Shown here: one piece after another, positions 1-7,367 of the stretch
Layout: every line of letters starts with the position of its first letter
How positions within the stretch are numbered: position 1 is the stretch's first letter
Origin: Pseudooceanicola marinus
Lineage (GTDB): Bacteria; Pseudomonadota; Alphaproteobacteria; Rhodobacterales; Rhodobacteraceae
Length of the DNA stretch: 55,056 nt
Direction of reading: 5' to 3'
NCBI RefSeq assembly: GCF_020177265.1
Contig: NZ_JAIVMC010000018.1
Location: 1 to 55,056 of the forward strand
The notes under the pieces: generated by a model
Seen by the model: only the letters and a program-made list of their open reading frames with translations
Databases searched by the model: none
What the model was told of the DNA's origin: nothing
Made by a program: the position numbers and the translations under genes

Positions 1-119
1 CGGGTCGAGAATTCGGCGGGCAGGGTGTGGATCGTCGCCGCATCGGAACACCGGATCCGCACATCACCGGCCGTGGTCCGCAAGGTCGCCCCCGACAGCT
101 GCCAGTCTCCGGCCGGGAT
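1..119. repeat. Terminal direct repeat, left copy (circular join)
   Basis: These 119 bases are identical to the last 119 bases of the window (54938-55056). A gene on the minus strand continues in frame through the duplicated segment. The duplication is therefore best read as the overlap left when a circular molecule is written as a line, giving a true length of about 54,937 bp. It is not a biological repeat. Confidence 0.95.
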
Positions 120-503
120 ATAGGCGACACCCCCCAGCTCGCGGGCGATCTCGATCGCCTGGGCTAGGGTCTCGCGGATGTTGAAGGCCGAGGCCGTGCC
201 CAGATCGGCGACCGGCGTCGGCAGGGCTCCCAGGGCGGTGATCGGGATCTGCCCGTCCGGCCCCGGCTGCAGACGCAGGCGGACCCCCTGGGCGGTGATG
301 ACATGGTAGTCCACCGAGGTCAGGTCGCGCTCGATGAACTGTACGCCTTCGGCCTCCCAGACCGAGCCCGCGCCAAAGGCCGGCAGCTGGCTGCCCAGCA
401 GATCCTGGAGCGACCCGAAGGCCAGGCCGAACTGGCCGTCAAGCAGTCTGTAGGAGGGGTAGTACTTGGTCTCCGCTGCGCTTGGCGGATAGATGATGGC
501 CAT
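1..503 (-). CDS. Tailspike / pectate-lyase-like beta-helix protein, 5' part
   Basis: This is the N-terminal part of the gene that ends at 53500, joined through the circular junction. The ATG at 503 is preceded by AGGA about 8 bases upstream. Reading from it gives an open frame without stops that enters the 53500 reading frame at the join (codon 141 begins at 83, equivalent to 55020). The full gene is 1,941 bp and 646 residues. The first residues (MAIIYPPSAAETKYY) do not form a signal peptide. Around residues 109-130 there is a stretch with GGVAYIPAGDW, the hallmark start of the pectate_lyase_3 type right-handed beta-helix found in many phage tailspikes. A search starting from the TTG inside the overlap would miss 140 residues. 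See the entry at 53500 for function. Confidence 0.8.
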   Translation of the reverse strand, partial: MAIIYPPSAAETKYYPSYRLLDGQFGLAFGSLQDLLGSQLPAFGAGSVWEAEGVQFIERDLTSVDYHVITAQGVRLRLQPGPDGQIPITALGALPTPVADLGTASAFNIRETLAQAIEIARELGGVAYIPAGDWQLSGATLRTTAGDVRIRCSDAATIHTLPAEFST

Positions 504-618
504 AGGCTGATCCTTTTCGCAACAGGCGCCACTGCCGGGGACAGGTGGCGCGGATGTGCGGAAAGGTCGGAGGCTTTGCTTAAGAAGTCACTCGGGCAGC
601 GCGCGCAGGACCGGCGGA

Positions 619-640
619 CACGCCCCCCGAAAGGGGCGTG
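619..640 (-). terminator. Stem-loop between wzc and the beta-helix gene
   Basis: CACGCCCC (619-626) pairs with GGGGCGTG (633-640) around a 6-base loop, 28 bases after the wzc stop on the minus strand. No run of T follows. It may partly terminate or stabilise the wzc transcript before the beta-helix gene that starts at 503. Confidence 0.4.
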
Positions 641-667
641 CGCAGGGGTCCGTGCCCGCGGGCGGCC

Positions 668-2848
668 TCAGTTCACGTAGTACTTGCCACCATAGCCATA
701 GCCATAGCCGTAGCCATACTTGTGGCCGTAGCCGTAGCGCCGCATCCCGGCCGGGCTGATCTTGTTCAGAACCAGGCCGTTGACCGGGTGGTTGACGCTT
801 TCGAACAGGTCCAGCGCGGCCTCGACCTGGCCCCGCTCGGTGCGGTCCCAGTGCACGACGAAGAGGATGGCATCGACATGCTGGGCGATGACCCGGGCAT
901 CGGGCACGACCAGAACGGGCGGCGTGTCGATGATGATCTGGTCATAGTGCTGGCGGGCTTCCTCGATCATCCGGCCGAAGCTCTGCGAGGAGAAGAGGTC
1001 GGCGGCGTTGACCGAGCTGTTCTCGCCGATCAGCACGTCGGCATCCAGGCGTTCGTCGTGGATCACGGTTTCGGCCAGGGTGGTCTCGCCCGACAGGACC
1101 GAGATCAACCCGTGCTCCTGCTCGGTCTTCAAATACTGGCCGAACACGCGGCGACGGATATCGCCCTCGATCAACAGGACCTTGCGGCCCATGCCCGCCA
1201 TGTTCTGGGCCAGGGAGATCGAGACGGTGGTCTTGCCCTCCCCCGGCACGGCCGAGGAGTTCAGAATCACCTGCGGCGGCTGGTCGACGTTGGACAGCAG
1301 GACCGAGGTCCGCAGGTTCCGCACCGCCTCGGCGGCGGCCGAGGTCGGGCGCGATTTCAGATAGCCGATCGTGTCCCCGCGCCGTTTCACGGGCAGCAGC
1401 GGAATCTGGCCCACCACGGGGCGCCCGGTCTGGGCTTCCAGGGCCTGGGCCGTGCGGAAGGTGTTCTGGCGCAATTCCATGAACAGGATCACGGCGACCC
1501 CGACAACGGCCCCGAGGAAGCCGCTGAAGGCCAGGATCATCTGCTTGTTCGGGGCCGAAGGCGAGAAGCTGACCACGGCCTCCGACAGCAGCCGGCTGTC
1601 CGCCTGCTGGATGCCTTCCTGCACCGAGAGTTCCTTCAGGCGCGACAGGAAATGCTCATAGAGCAGGCGGCTGGCATCGGCCTCGCGCTGCAGCTGCTGC
1701 AGGGTGAACAGGTCGCGGCTCTGGCTTTCGATCTGCTCGCTCAGCTGCTCTTCCGAAGCCTGCAGCGCGGTGAGCTGGCTCTCGGCACGGCTCCGATCCT
1801 GTTCCAGCCGGTTGGTCAGCAGGGTGATCCGCTGCTCGGCCTGGGCGACGGCGGTGGCGCTGGCGCTGCTCAGCATCCGGTCCAACTGCGGATCGTCCAG
1901 GATCTCGGCCTTCTGTTGCGGGGTCTGCGCTTCGGAAAGCGCGGTCAGTTTCGCGGCGTTTTCTTCCTGCGTGGCCAGGGTGGACGCGATCCGGTCCCGC
2001 AGGTCCTTCAGTTGACGCCCCATGTTGTCGAGGGTTTCCTGACTGATCAGATCGGTCTGGGTGCTGAAGGCTTTCACTTCCTCCGATGCGCTTTCCAGAT
2101 CGCTCAGCAGCTCCGCGACCCTTTCGCTGAGCCAGGTGGTGGCCTGTTCCGTGGCATCGAATTTCACGCCCAGCTGGTCGGCGATATAGACATCGACCAG
2201 GGTATCGGCGATCAGCGCTGACTTCGCCGGCTCTTCGGTGGTGGCGGTGATACGGAAGACAAGGCTGCCCCCCAGAATGCTGATGGACAGCTTGCGGTTC
2301 AGCACATTGATCGCCGCATTGCGGATCCGTGCCTGGCGCTCACTGTCCGAGATCGTCGTGCGCTGCGCAATTTCCGCTTCCGTCGGCGGGTTCATCAGGT
2401 TGCGGATCCGGGTTTTCAGGCGATCCATGGATGACGGGGGGCGCAGCGACCCGTTGAATTCCGGATCGCTGGTCAGATCCAGCCGGTCCACGACCTGCCC
2501 CAGAAGCTGCCGGCTGCGCATCACCAGGATCTCGGAGTTCATCACCTTGCTGTCCGTCGACAGGTTGTCGACGACGCTGGCCAGGTTGACCACCTGTTCC
2601 TTGCGGGGGTTCAGCATGACATCCGCGCTGGCGGTATATTCGGGCACGGCCACCTTGTAGGCGTAGTAGCCGCCCATCATGATCGCCACCACCATGCAGA
2701 TCGCGATGATCCATTTCCCGCGCCAAAGGGTCCCCAGAATAGCGCCCAGGTCGATGACTTCCTCTTCGGAGGCCTGACCCTGACCGCCGGACTGACGGCC
2801 GCCGGGTTCGGAGGAAGATTGGAAATGTCGAGAGAGAGACTGATTCAT
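668..2848 (-). CDS. wzc: Wzc-type polysaccharide co-polymerase / BY-kinase
   Basis: Inner-membrane chain-length regulator fused to a bacterial tyrosine autokinase (726 aa from the ATG at 2848). It works with Wzy and Wza in exopolysaccharide assembly. Visible features: a first membrane segment at about residues 46-64 (WIIAICMVVAIMMGGYYAY), a long periplasmic coiled-coil Wzz region, a second membrane segment near residue 475, then a cytoplasmic kinase domain. The kinase has Walker A PGEGKTT (about 535-541), a Walker A' in the form LLIEGDIRRR, and Walker B IIIDTPP (about 638-644). The C-terminus is a tyrosine cluster with nine Tyr in the last 22 residues, mostly as Tyr-Gly repeats; this is the autophosphorylation tail. 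No partner phosphatase of the Wzb type was seen on the plasmid. An upstream in-frame extension to 2965 looks non-coding. Confidence 0.93.
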   Translation of the reverse strand: MNQSLSRHFQSSSEPGGRQSGGQGQASEEEVIDLGAILGTLWRGKWIIAICMVVAIMMGGYYAYKVAVPEYTASADVMLNPRKEQVVNLASVVDNLSTDSKVMNSEILVMRSRQLLGQVVDRLDLTSDPEFNGSLRPPSSMDRLKTRIRNLMNPPTEAEIAQRTTISDSERQARIRNAAINVLNRKLSISILGGSLVFRITATTEEPAKSALIADTLVDVYIADQLGVKFDATEQATTWLSERVAELLSDLESASEEVKAFSTQTDLISQETLDNMGRQLKDLRDRIASTLATQEENAAKLTALSEAQTPQQKAEILDDPQLDRMLSSASATAVAQAEQRITLLTNRLEQDRSRAESQLTALQASEEQLSEQIESQSRDLFTLQQLQREADASRLLYEHFLSRLKELSVQEGIQQADSRLLSEAVVSFSPSAPNKQMILAFSGFLGAVVGVAVILFMELRQNTFRTAQALEAQTGRPVVGQIPLLPVKRRGDTIGYLKSRPTSAAAEAVRNLRTSVLLSNVDQPPQVILNSSAVPGEGKTTVSISLAQNMAGMGRKVLLIEGDIRRRVFGQYLKTEQEHGLISVLSGETTLAETVIHDERLDADVLIGENSSVNAADLFSSQSFGRMIEEARQHYDQIIIDTPPVLVVPDARVIAQHVDAILFVVHWDRTERGQVEAALDLFESVNHPVNGLVLNKISPAGMRRYGYGHKYGYGYGYGYGGKYYVN

Positions 2849-3182
2849 ACCGGAAATCTGCTTTTCACAAATATGCCCTGCCCCCGGGGACACGAGGGCA
2901 TGGCGCAACGTTACCAGCGGCGTATGCCACCGACTAGAACTTATGAGGGATTGGCGCCGGGGCACAGCACTTCCTCACCCATCTGCGGCTTTTCGCCAAA
3001 ACCGTGGGCTTCTTCCGCAAGTTGTTCCCGGCGCGCCCAAAATGGCCGCACCCGCCGGCGGGCAGATGCCGCTCTGCACCCGCCCTCCGGGCTGCTGCTT
3101 GACCCTTCGGACGTTCACGGATCAACTGGAGATGTTTTTCCCCCGGCCCCCAGGCCGGGTCACATTCACGTCCGGGGCTATT
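2849..3182. promoter_or_regulatory. Divergent intergenic region, wzc / glycosyltransferase
   Basis: About 330 bases between two divergently transcribed polysaccharide genes, so promoters for both should lie here. An inverted repeat ATGCCCT...AGGGCAT lies near 2872-2905. A 15-base palindrome, CTATTTT-G-AAAATAG (3178-3192), straddles the proposed TTG start of the downstream gene and could be an operator or a translation-blocking hairpin. No convincing -35/-10 pair could be chosen by eye. Confidence 0.4.
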
Positions 3183-4337
3183 TTGAAAATAGAGACTTTT
3201 TCCGAGCTCGATACGCTCGACATCGGCATCGTGCATGACTGGCTGCCGACCGTCGGCGGGGGGGAAGGTGTCCTGAAGGAAATGGTACGCCTGTTTCCCC
3301 AGGCCCATGTCTATACTCTTTTCGATTTCCTGACTCCGGAAGAGCGCGCCCAGGTGGTGGGCAGTGCCCCGCTGAGCGTCAGCCGCCTGAACCGGCTGCC
3401 CGGGGTGCGCCGCTACTACCGCTACCTGCTGCTGCAATGCACCCGGGCGATCGAGGAATTCGACGTCACCGGCCATGACGTCGTGCTCAGCTCCTCGGCG
3501 GCGCTGGCCAAGGGGGTGATCACCTCCCCCGATCAGAAGCACGTGGCCTATGTCCACAGCCCGGCCCGCTACGCCTGGGACCTGACACATGAATATATCG
3601 GGGAACTGGGCGGCCTGGGCGGCGCGCTGAAGCGCCGCGCGGCGCGCGAGATGATGCATCGCTTCCGCAAGTGGGACATGCGCACGGTGAACCAGGTCGA
3701 TACCTACGTGGCCAATTCCCGGTTCATCGCCCGGCGGATCTGGAAGACCTGGCGCCGCGAAGCACAGGTGATCTATCCGCCCGTCGACACCTCTGCCTTC
3801 GACATCGGGACGAAGCCGCGCGAGGAGTTCTATTTCACCGCGTCCCGCATGGTGCCCTACAAGCGGATCCCGATGATCGTGGAGGCCTTCAGCCAGAGGC
3901 CGGACCTGCGGCTGGTGGTCTCGGGCGACGGGCCCGAGATGGACAGGGTCCGCGCCGCGGCCGGGCCCAACGTGACCCTGCTGGGGCATGCGCCCTTCGA
4001 CGTGATGCGCGACCACATGCAGAGGGCGCGCGGTTTCGTCTTCGCCGCGCGCGAGGATTTCGGTATCGTCCCGGTCGAGGCCCAGGCCTGCGGCACCCCG
4101 GTGATCGCCTTGGGCCATGGTGGAACGGCCGAAACCGTGCGAGACCTGTCCCAGGATGATCCAACCGGGGTCTGGTTCCGTGACCAGACCATTCCCAGCC
4201 TGTTGGAGGCCGTGGACCGGATGGAAGAAAACCTGGACGCCTTCAATCCTGAAACCTGCCGGCGCAATGCGCTCGGCTTCGGGGTCGACCGGTTCCGCCG
4301 GGAACTGGCCGAATGCGTTGCTGCGCAGCTCCGCTAG
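3183..4337 (+). CDS. Glycosyltransferase family 4 (WbaZ-like)
   Basis: GT-B fold sugar transferase that would add one sugar, possibly mannose, to the lipid-linked repeat unit on the cytoplasmic face. The N-terminal Rossmann half begins DIGIVHDWLPTVGGGEGVL, typical of WbaZ-like mannosyltransferases. The C-terminal half carries the acceptor/donor motif EDFGIVPVEAQACGTPVIA, with the E-x7-E spacing of GT4 enzymes. The start is uncertain. I chose TTG at 3183 because homologous N-termini begin just before the DIGIVHDW block; an ATG at 3132 is in frame, and neither has a good ribosome-binding site. From 3183 the protein has 384 residues. It is divergent from wzc. GT4 identity is secure; the sugar is not. 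Confidence 0.85.
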   Translation: MKIETFSELDTLDIGIVHDWLPTVGGGEGVLKEMVRLFPQAHVYTLFDFLTPEERAQVVGSAPLSVSRLNRLPGVRRYYRYLLLQCTRAIEEFDVTGHDVVLSSSAALAKGVITSPDQKHVAYVHSPARYAWDLTHEYIGELGGLGGALKRRAAREMMHRFRKWDMRTVNQVDTYVANSRFIARRIWKTWRREAQVIYPPVDTSAFDIGTKPREEFYFTASRMVPYKRIPMIVEAFSQRPDLRLVVSGDGPEMDRVRAAAGPNVTLLGHAPFDVMRDHMQRARGFVFAAREDFGIVPVEAQACGTPVIALGHGGTAETVRDLSQDDPTGVWFRDQTIPSLLEAVDRMEENLDAFNPETCRRNALGFGVDRFRRELAECVAAQLR

Positions 4338-4400
4338 GGGCTGCGCTCTGCCCCTAGGGCCGGGTCTGGGCCCGGTGATAAGAGACTTTACGGAGGGAAA

Positions 4401-4517
4401 ATGAAACGTAGGACCTTTGTCGGGCTCGGGACCCTTGCGATGCTCGGGGGGGCCGCTCCCGCCGTGGCGGCGGGCCCTACCTGGAGGGAATCTTCGGCCG
4501 CCCCGTCGCATCGGTAG
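4401..4517 (+). CDS. Small Tat-signal-like ORF (38 aa), possibly truncated
   Basis: A 38-codon frame with a strong ribosome-binding site (GGAGG at 4392-4396, 5-6 bases before ATG). Its product starts MKRRTFVGLG and continues with a hydrophobic Ala/Gly stretch and an AVAA cleavage-like site, so it looks like a complete twin-arginine signal peptide followed by only about 14 residues and a stop at 4515-4517. I read it either as a small exported peptide or as the stump of a Tat-exported polysaccharide-modifying enzyme lost when the spike genes were placed downstream. It follows the glycosyltransferase by 63 bases and may be cotranscribed. I do not recognise a family. Confidence 0.45.
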   Translation: MKRRTFVGLGTLAMLGGAAPAVAAGPTWRESSAAPSHR

Positions 4518-4548
4518 AGGCGCCGGAAGCGCCTTCGGGGCCGGCAGG

Positions 4549-5418
4549 TCAAACCAGGGTTCCGGCCAGGTGAATCGCCAGGCTGCGCAGATGCGGTCGG
4601 CTCTGGGTCGGCCACCAGCCTGTCGAGAGGCTCTGCCCGCCGAGATCCTCCCGCGAGAGATCATCATAAGTCAGGCGGATGTCGTAGCTGCCGCTCCAGC
4701 CCGAGATCCCGGGCTGATCGGCGGCCCGGCTGGCCTGGCTGGCGGCGCTGAGGACCGGGCTGGTCGCCGTGGCGCCCGCCTCGACCTGGGCGGCCCAGAG
4801 GTACACCTCCAGCCCAGTTGTGCCGAAGCCGTATTCGGCGCGGTTGTCCAGCAGGAAGCGGCTGGAGGTGGCATCGGCCAGGCCGGTGACCTCGAAGCGC
4901 TGCCAGCTGGTCCCGAGGATGATCGAGACGTTCGAAGCGAAGCTGTTGGAGAGGTTGCGCAGCCCGATGGTGGCGGTCTTGTTGGCCCGGATCCAGATCG
5001 AGGTGGTATATTGCGCCCCGTTCGTGGTGGCGAAATCCTGGTAGAAATAACCATCGCCCAGGCTCCAGCCGGGCAGGCTGGTGCCCTCGGGGCCGGTGAC
5101 GCTGCCGCCCGAGAGAGAAGCCGCGCTGCGGGTCCAGGCGGCCTCCGAGAAATCTGCGGCGTGCAGCAGCAGGTTGGTGGCGGCGGGCTCGATCAGCAGG
5201 CCCCGTGTCGCCAGGGTCAGCGGGTCGTGGTCGAAGCGGGCGATGTCGGCGGCCAGGCTTTCATGCTGCCCGGCGGCATTCACCCGCAGCGCCGGACTGG
5301 TGCGGGTCAGCGTGACACCGCCCGGCAGGCTGGTGCCGGTGAACTCGAAGCGGGCCAGCGGATACGGCCCGCCGCGCCGGGCGGCCAGCCCGGCAAAGGT
5401 GCATGTCGTGCCCAGCAT
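4549..5418 (-). CDS. Phage/GTA head spike fibre-like protein
   Basis: A 289-residue protein without signal peptide or membrane segment. Its composition is beta-rich with many Thr, Ser and Gly. The early block with RFDHDP, then GLLIEPAATNLLLHAADF and W-T-R-S, is the pattern seen in 'phage head spike fiber' proteins of Rhodobacterales prophages and GTAs (the GhsB side of the RcGTA head spike). The middle (about residues 90-225) resembles a carbohydrate-binding jelly-roll module. Its ATG overlaps the stop of the spike-base gene by one base (TGATG), so the two are translationally coupled. In RcGTA the equivalent spikes bind the capsular polysaccharide of recipient cells. Here there are no capsid genes nearby. 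The family call rests on motif memory and the partner gene. Confidence 0.7.
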   Translation of the reverse strand: MLGTTCTFAGLAARRGGPYPLARFEFTGTSLPGGVTLTRTSPALRVNAAGQHESLAADIARFDHDPLTLATRGLLIEPAATNLLLHAADFSEAAWTRSAASLSGGSVTGPEGTSLPGWSLGDGYFYQDFATTNGAQYTTSIWIRANKTATIGLRNLSNSFASNVSIILGTSWQRFEVTGLADATSSRFLLDNRAEYGFGTTGLEVYLWAAQVEAGATATSPVLSAASQASRAADQPGISGWSGSYDIRLTYDDLSREDLGGQSLSTGWWPTQSRPHLRSLAIHLAGTLV

Positions 5419-5684
5419 CAGATCACCAGGAAGGCATGGATGCCGCTGGCGGTGGTGCCGGTGGCCAGGACGCGCCGGGTGGCGACCGGCAGGATGGCGA
5501 AATCGGTGACCGCGACCACCCGGCTTTCGCCCTTGGCGGTGATGAAGGCCAGGTCGCCCCCCCCTTCCACGTAAAGCGACAGGGCAACCTGGGGCAGGTC
5601 GGTGGCATCATCGGGGGTGACCGGCAGGATGTCCTGACCCGGTCCGGTGAGCGGGGGAACGCGGTTCTTGAAGGGGTTTTTCAC
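5418..5684 (-). CDS. Spike base protein, RCAP_Rcc01079 family
   Basis: An 88-residue protein matching the small base subunit of the Rhodobacter capsulatus GTA head spike (rcc01079, GhsA). It shows the family pattern VTPDDATDLP...LYVEGGGDLAF...ILPVATRRVLATGTTASGI, at usual length. In RcGTA this protein anchors the fibre to the capsid and is needed for binding to capsule. I chose GTG at 5684 because ATGGAGC supplies a ribosome-binding site 6 bases before it and homologues start just before NPF; an ATG at 5696 is in frame but has no such site. It is the first gene of a two-gene minus-strand unit with the fibre gene. Confidence 0.82.
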   Translation of the reverse strand: MKNPFKNRVPPLTGPGQDILPVTPDDATDLPQVALSLYVEGGGDLAFITAKGESRVVAVTDFAILPVATRRVLATGTTASGIHAFLVI

Positions 5685-5941
5685 GTCATGCTCCATGCGA
5701 TTGCGGCGGGATCCGACGGCCTTGTCAGCCGGGCCCGTGCAGGAGAATGGTAAGAGAAATCTTAAATCCTTCTTGGGGAACCGTGCGCGCCGCCTGCTGC
5801 ATCGGCAGGGTCCCGGCCGGACGGCGCCATTTCCGCGGGCCGGGCCCATTTGCTTTTGCGGGGGGGTGGGAAACAGGATAGGTCCTGAAGGGCGGGGATT
5901 TTCGCCATCCATTTTCTTCAAGTTTTATCGGGATTCGGACC

Positions 5942-7096
5942 ATGCTGCGTTTCACCTCAATCGAGAGTCTGCGGGCCTGGATGGCCTGGTGGGTCGTTGT
6001 CGGCCATGCGCTGCACCTCGCCGGACTGACACCGGAAACGGTGTCCCATCCAATCCTGCATCGCCTGGTGAAACTGCTGACCGGCGCAGATACTGCGGTG
6101 AATGTCTTCATCATGGTCAGCGGTTTCGTGATCTGCCACCTGCTGCTGTCCAAGCGCGAATCCTACCTGCCCTATATCACCCGACGCTGGTTCCGGGTCT
6201 TCCCGATCTTCGCCTTCTGCGTGGGTTTCGCGCTGCTTATCCAGCCGCTCTACATGCTCACCTATACCCAGTTCGACTGGGTCTATGCTGCGGATATGCG
6301 TCTCGAGCGCGAGGCGCTGACCCAAGAGCATTTCATCGAGCACCTGCTGCTGCATGTGACCATGCTGCACGGCGTACTGCCGGACACGATCTTCCCCTAT
6401 TCCAGCTCGACCCTGCTGGCCCCGGCCTGGAGCCTGTCGCTGGAATGGCAGTTCTACCTGCTGGCACCGGTGATCATCGGCCTGCTGGCCTCGTCGCGCT
6501 GGAAGATCGGCGCCGGGCTGGTCCTGGCCTGCCTGGTGCTGGCCTACGGGCTGGGCAAGGTGGATGTGCTGGACTGGCGCTATCCCTCCTTCCTGCCGCT
6601 GGCCATGCCGCATTTCCTGATCGGCATCGCCAGCCGCATGCTGATCGAACAGACGCGGTTCTCGCGCGGGGTGTTCTGGGCGATGATGGCGGTGGTCTCG
6701 ATCTTCGTCGCCGACAAGCTGGCGGTGCTGGTCTGGGTGCTGTTCTACCCGATCGCCCTGTCCGAAGCGGGCAAGTTCCGCCTCGAGGGGCCGGTGCTGA
6801 CCCCGCTGATCCGCCTGATTGCGCTGAACGACGTGGTGGCGACGCTCGGCAAGTGGTCCTATTCCACATACCTCGTGCATATCCCGCTCTTTGCGCTCTT
6901 TGTCGGCGGCTACACGGTGCTGACCGGCGGGCTGACCCAGACCGTGTCCTGGGGGCTGATCCTGCTGGCCATGGTGGTGGCGATCCCGGTGTCCTGGTTG
7001 CTCTATGAATGGGTCGAGCGGCCCTTCATCAAGCTGGGCAGCCGCGTCGCACGGCGCTATGGCGATAGTCAGCGTCAGGCCTCCTCTGCCGTCTGA
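5942..7096 (+). CDS. Membrane acyltransferase, acyltransferase-3 family
   Basis: A 384-residue polytopic protein with about ten hydrophobic segments. It would move an acetyl or similar acyl group onto a sugar of the polysaccharide across or at the inner membrane. The N-terminus, SIESLRAWMAWWVVVGHALH, carries the family's Arg and His positions (R-x10-H), and WSLSLEWQFYLLAP is the second conserved block. There is no SGNH domain, unlike the gene at 26380. It is divergent from the spike genes, with 257 bases between. The acyl group and target sugar cannot be told from sequence. Confidence 0.9.
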   Translation: MLRFTSIESLRAWMAWWVVVGHALHLAGLTPETVSHPILHRLVKLLTGADTAVNVFIMVSGFVICHLLLSKRESYLPYITRRWFRVFPIFAFCVGFALLIQPLYMLTYTQFDWVYAADMRLEREALTQEHFIEHLLLHVTMLHGVLPDTIFPYSSSTLLAPAWSLSLEWQFYLLAPVIIGLLASSRWKIGAGLVLACLVLAYGLGKVDVLDWRYPSFLPLAMPHFLIGIASRMLIEQTRFSRGVFWAMMAVVSIFVADKLAVLVWVLFYPIALSEAGKFRLEGPVLTPLIRLIALNDVVATLGKWSYSTYLVHIPLFALFVGGYTVLTGGLTQTVSWGLILLAMVVAIPVSWLLYEWVERPFIKLGSRVARRYGDSQRQASSAV

Positions 7097-7305
7097 GCCC
7101 GCGGCGCATATCCATTGCCCAACTTACGATCACCGGCAGCCTTCCGCCGGACCGAAGCGGGTGTGTTCGGCGATTTCCCCCCCTCTGGCTCGACACCTGT
7201 CAGGAGAGGCTCTAAGCCTTGGGGGAGCGATGTCCGCAGGGCCTTGTCCGCCTAAGAAGTGAGGTTCTCGGCACAGGGGAACGCAGGATGGCAACCTCGG
7301 GCCAG

Positions 7306-7324
7306 CCCCCCGTTTTAAGGGGGG
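7306..7324. terminator. CCCCCC/GGGGGG hairpin upstream of the 7368 operon
   Basis: CCCCCC (7306-7311) pairs with GGGGGG (7319-7324) across a 7-base GTTTTAA loop, within the 271-base gap after the acyltransferase. A T-run follows only after 10 bases, so it could end the upstream transcript weakly or sit in the 5' leader of the next operon. Apart from this and the palindrome at 7339, the gap (7097-7367) shows nothing I can name. Confidence 0.35.
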
Positions 7325-7338
7325 AAGAGATGATTTTT

Positions 7339-7352
7339 TGTCATATTTGACA
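7339..7352 (+). promoter_or_regulatory. TGTCA-N4-TGACA palindrome before the 7368 operon
   Basis: A perfect inverted repeat (TGTCA TATT TGACA) 15 bases before the ATG of the pyruvyltransferase. Its place and symmetry suit an operator for a dimeric regulator, or a small hairpin hiding the ribosome-binding site. No regulator is assigned. Confidence 0.35.
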
Positions 7353-7367
7353 GGCAGATAGAGAGAT

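Noticed and set aside
1..119. Terminal repeat as phage-type direct terminal repeats or a transposon target
   Set aside because: A gene reads continuously through the join only if one copy is removed, and the replicon has a plasmid origin, so assembly overlap of a circle is the simpler explanation.
2943..3182. N-terminal extension of the glycosyltransferase to 2943
   Set aside because: The extension is rich in Pro, Arg and Cys without similarity to GT4 N-termini and lies in the expected divergent promoter region.
4549..5684. A complete prophage or GTA cluster around the spike genes
   Set aside because: No capsid, portal, terminase, tail tube, lysis or integrase gene was found on either side; only the spike pair and the separate beta-helix protein are phage-like.
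5750..5765. CtrA-like box (GTAA-gagaaat-CTTA) between the spike genes and the acyltransferase
   Set aside because: GTA genes are often under CtrA control, so this was tempting, but the half sites do not match TTAA-N7-TTAA well and the better halves are 8 apart. Not supportable.
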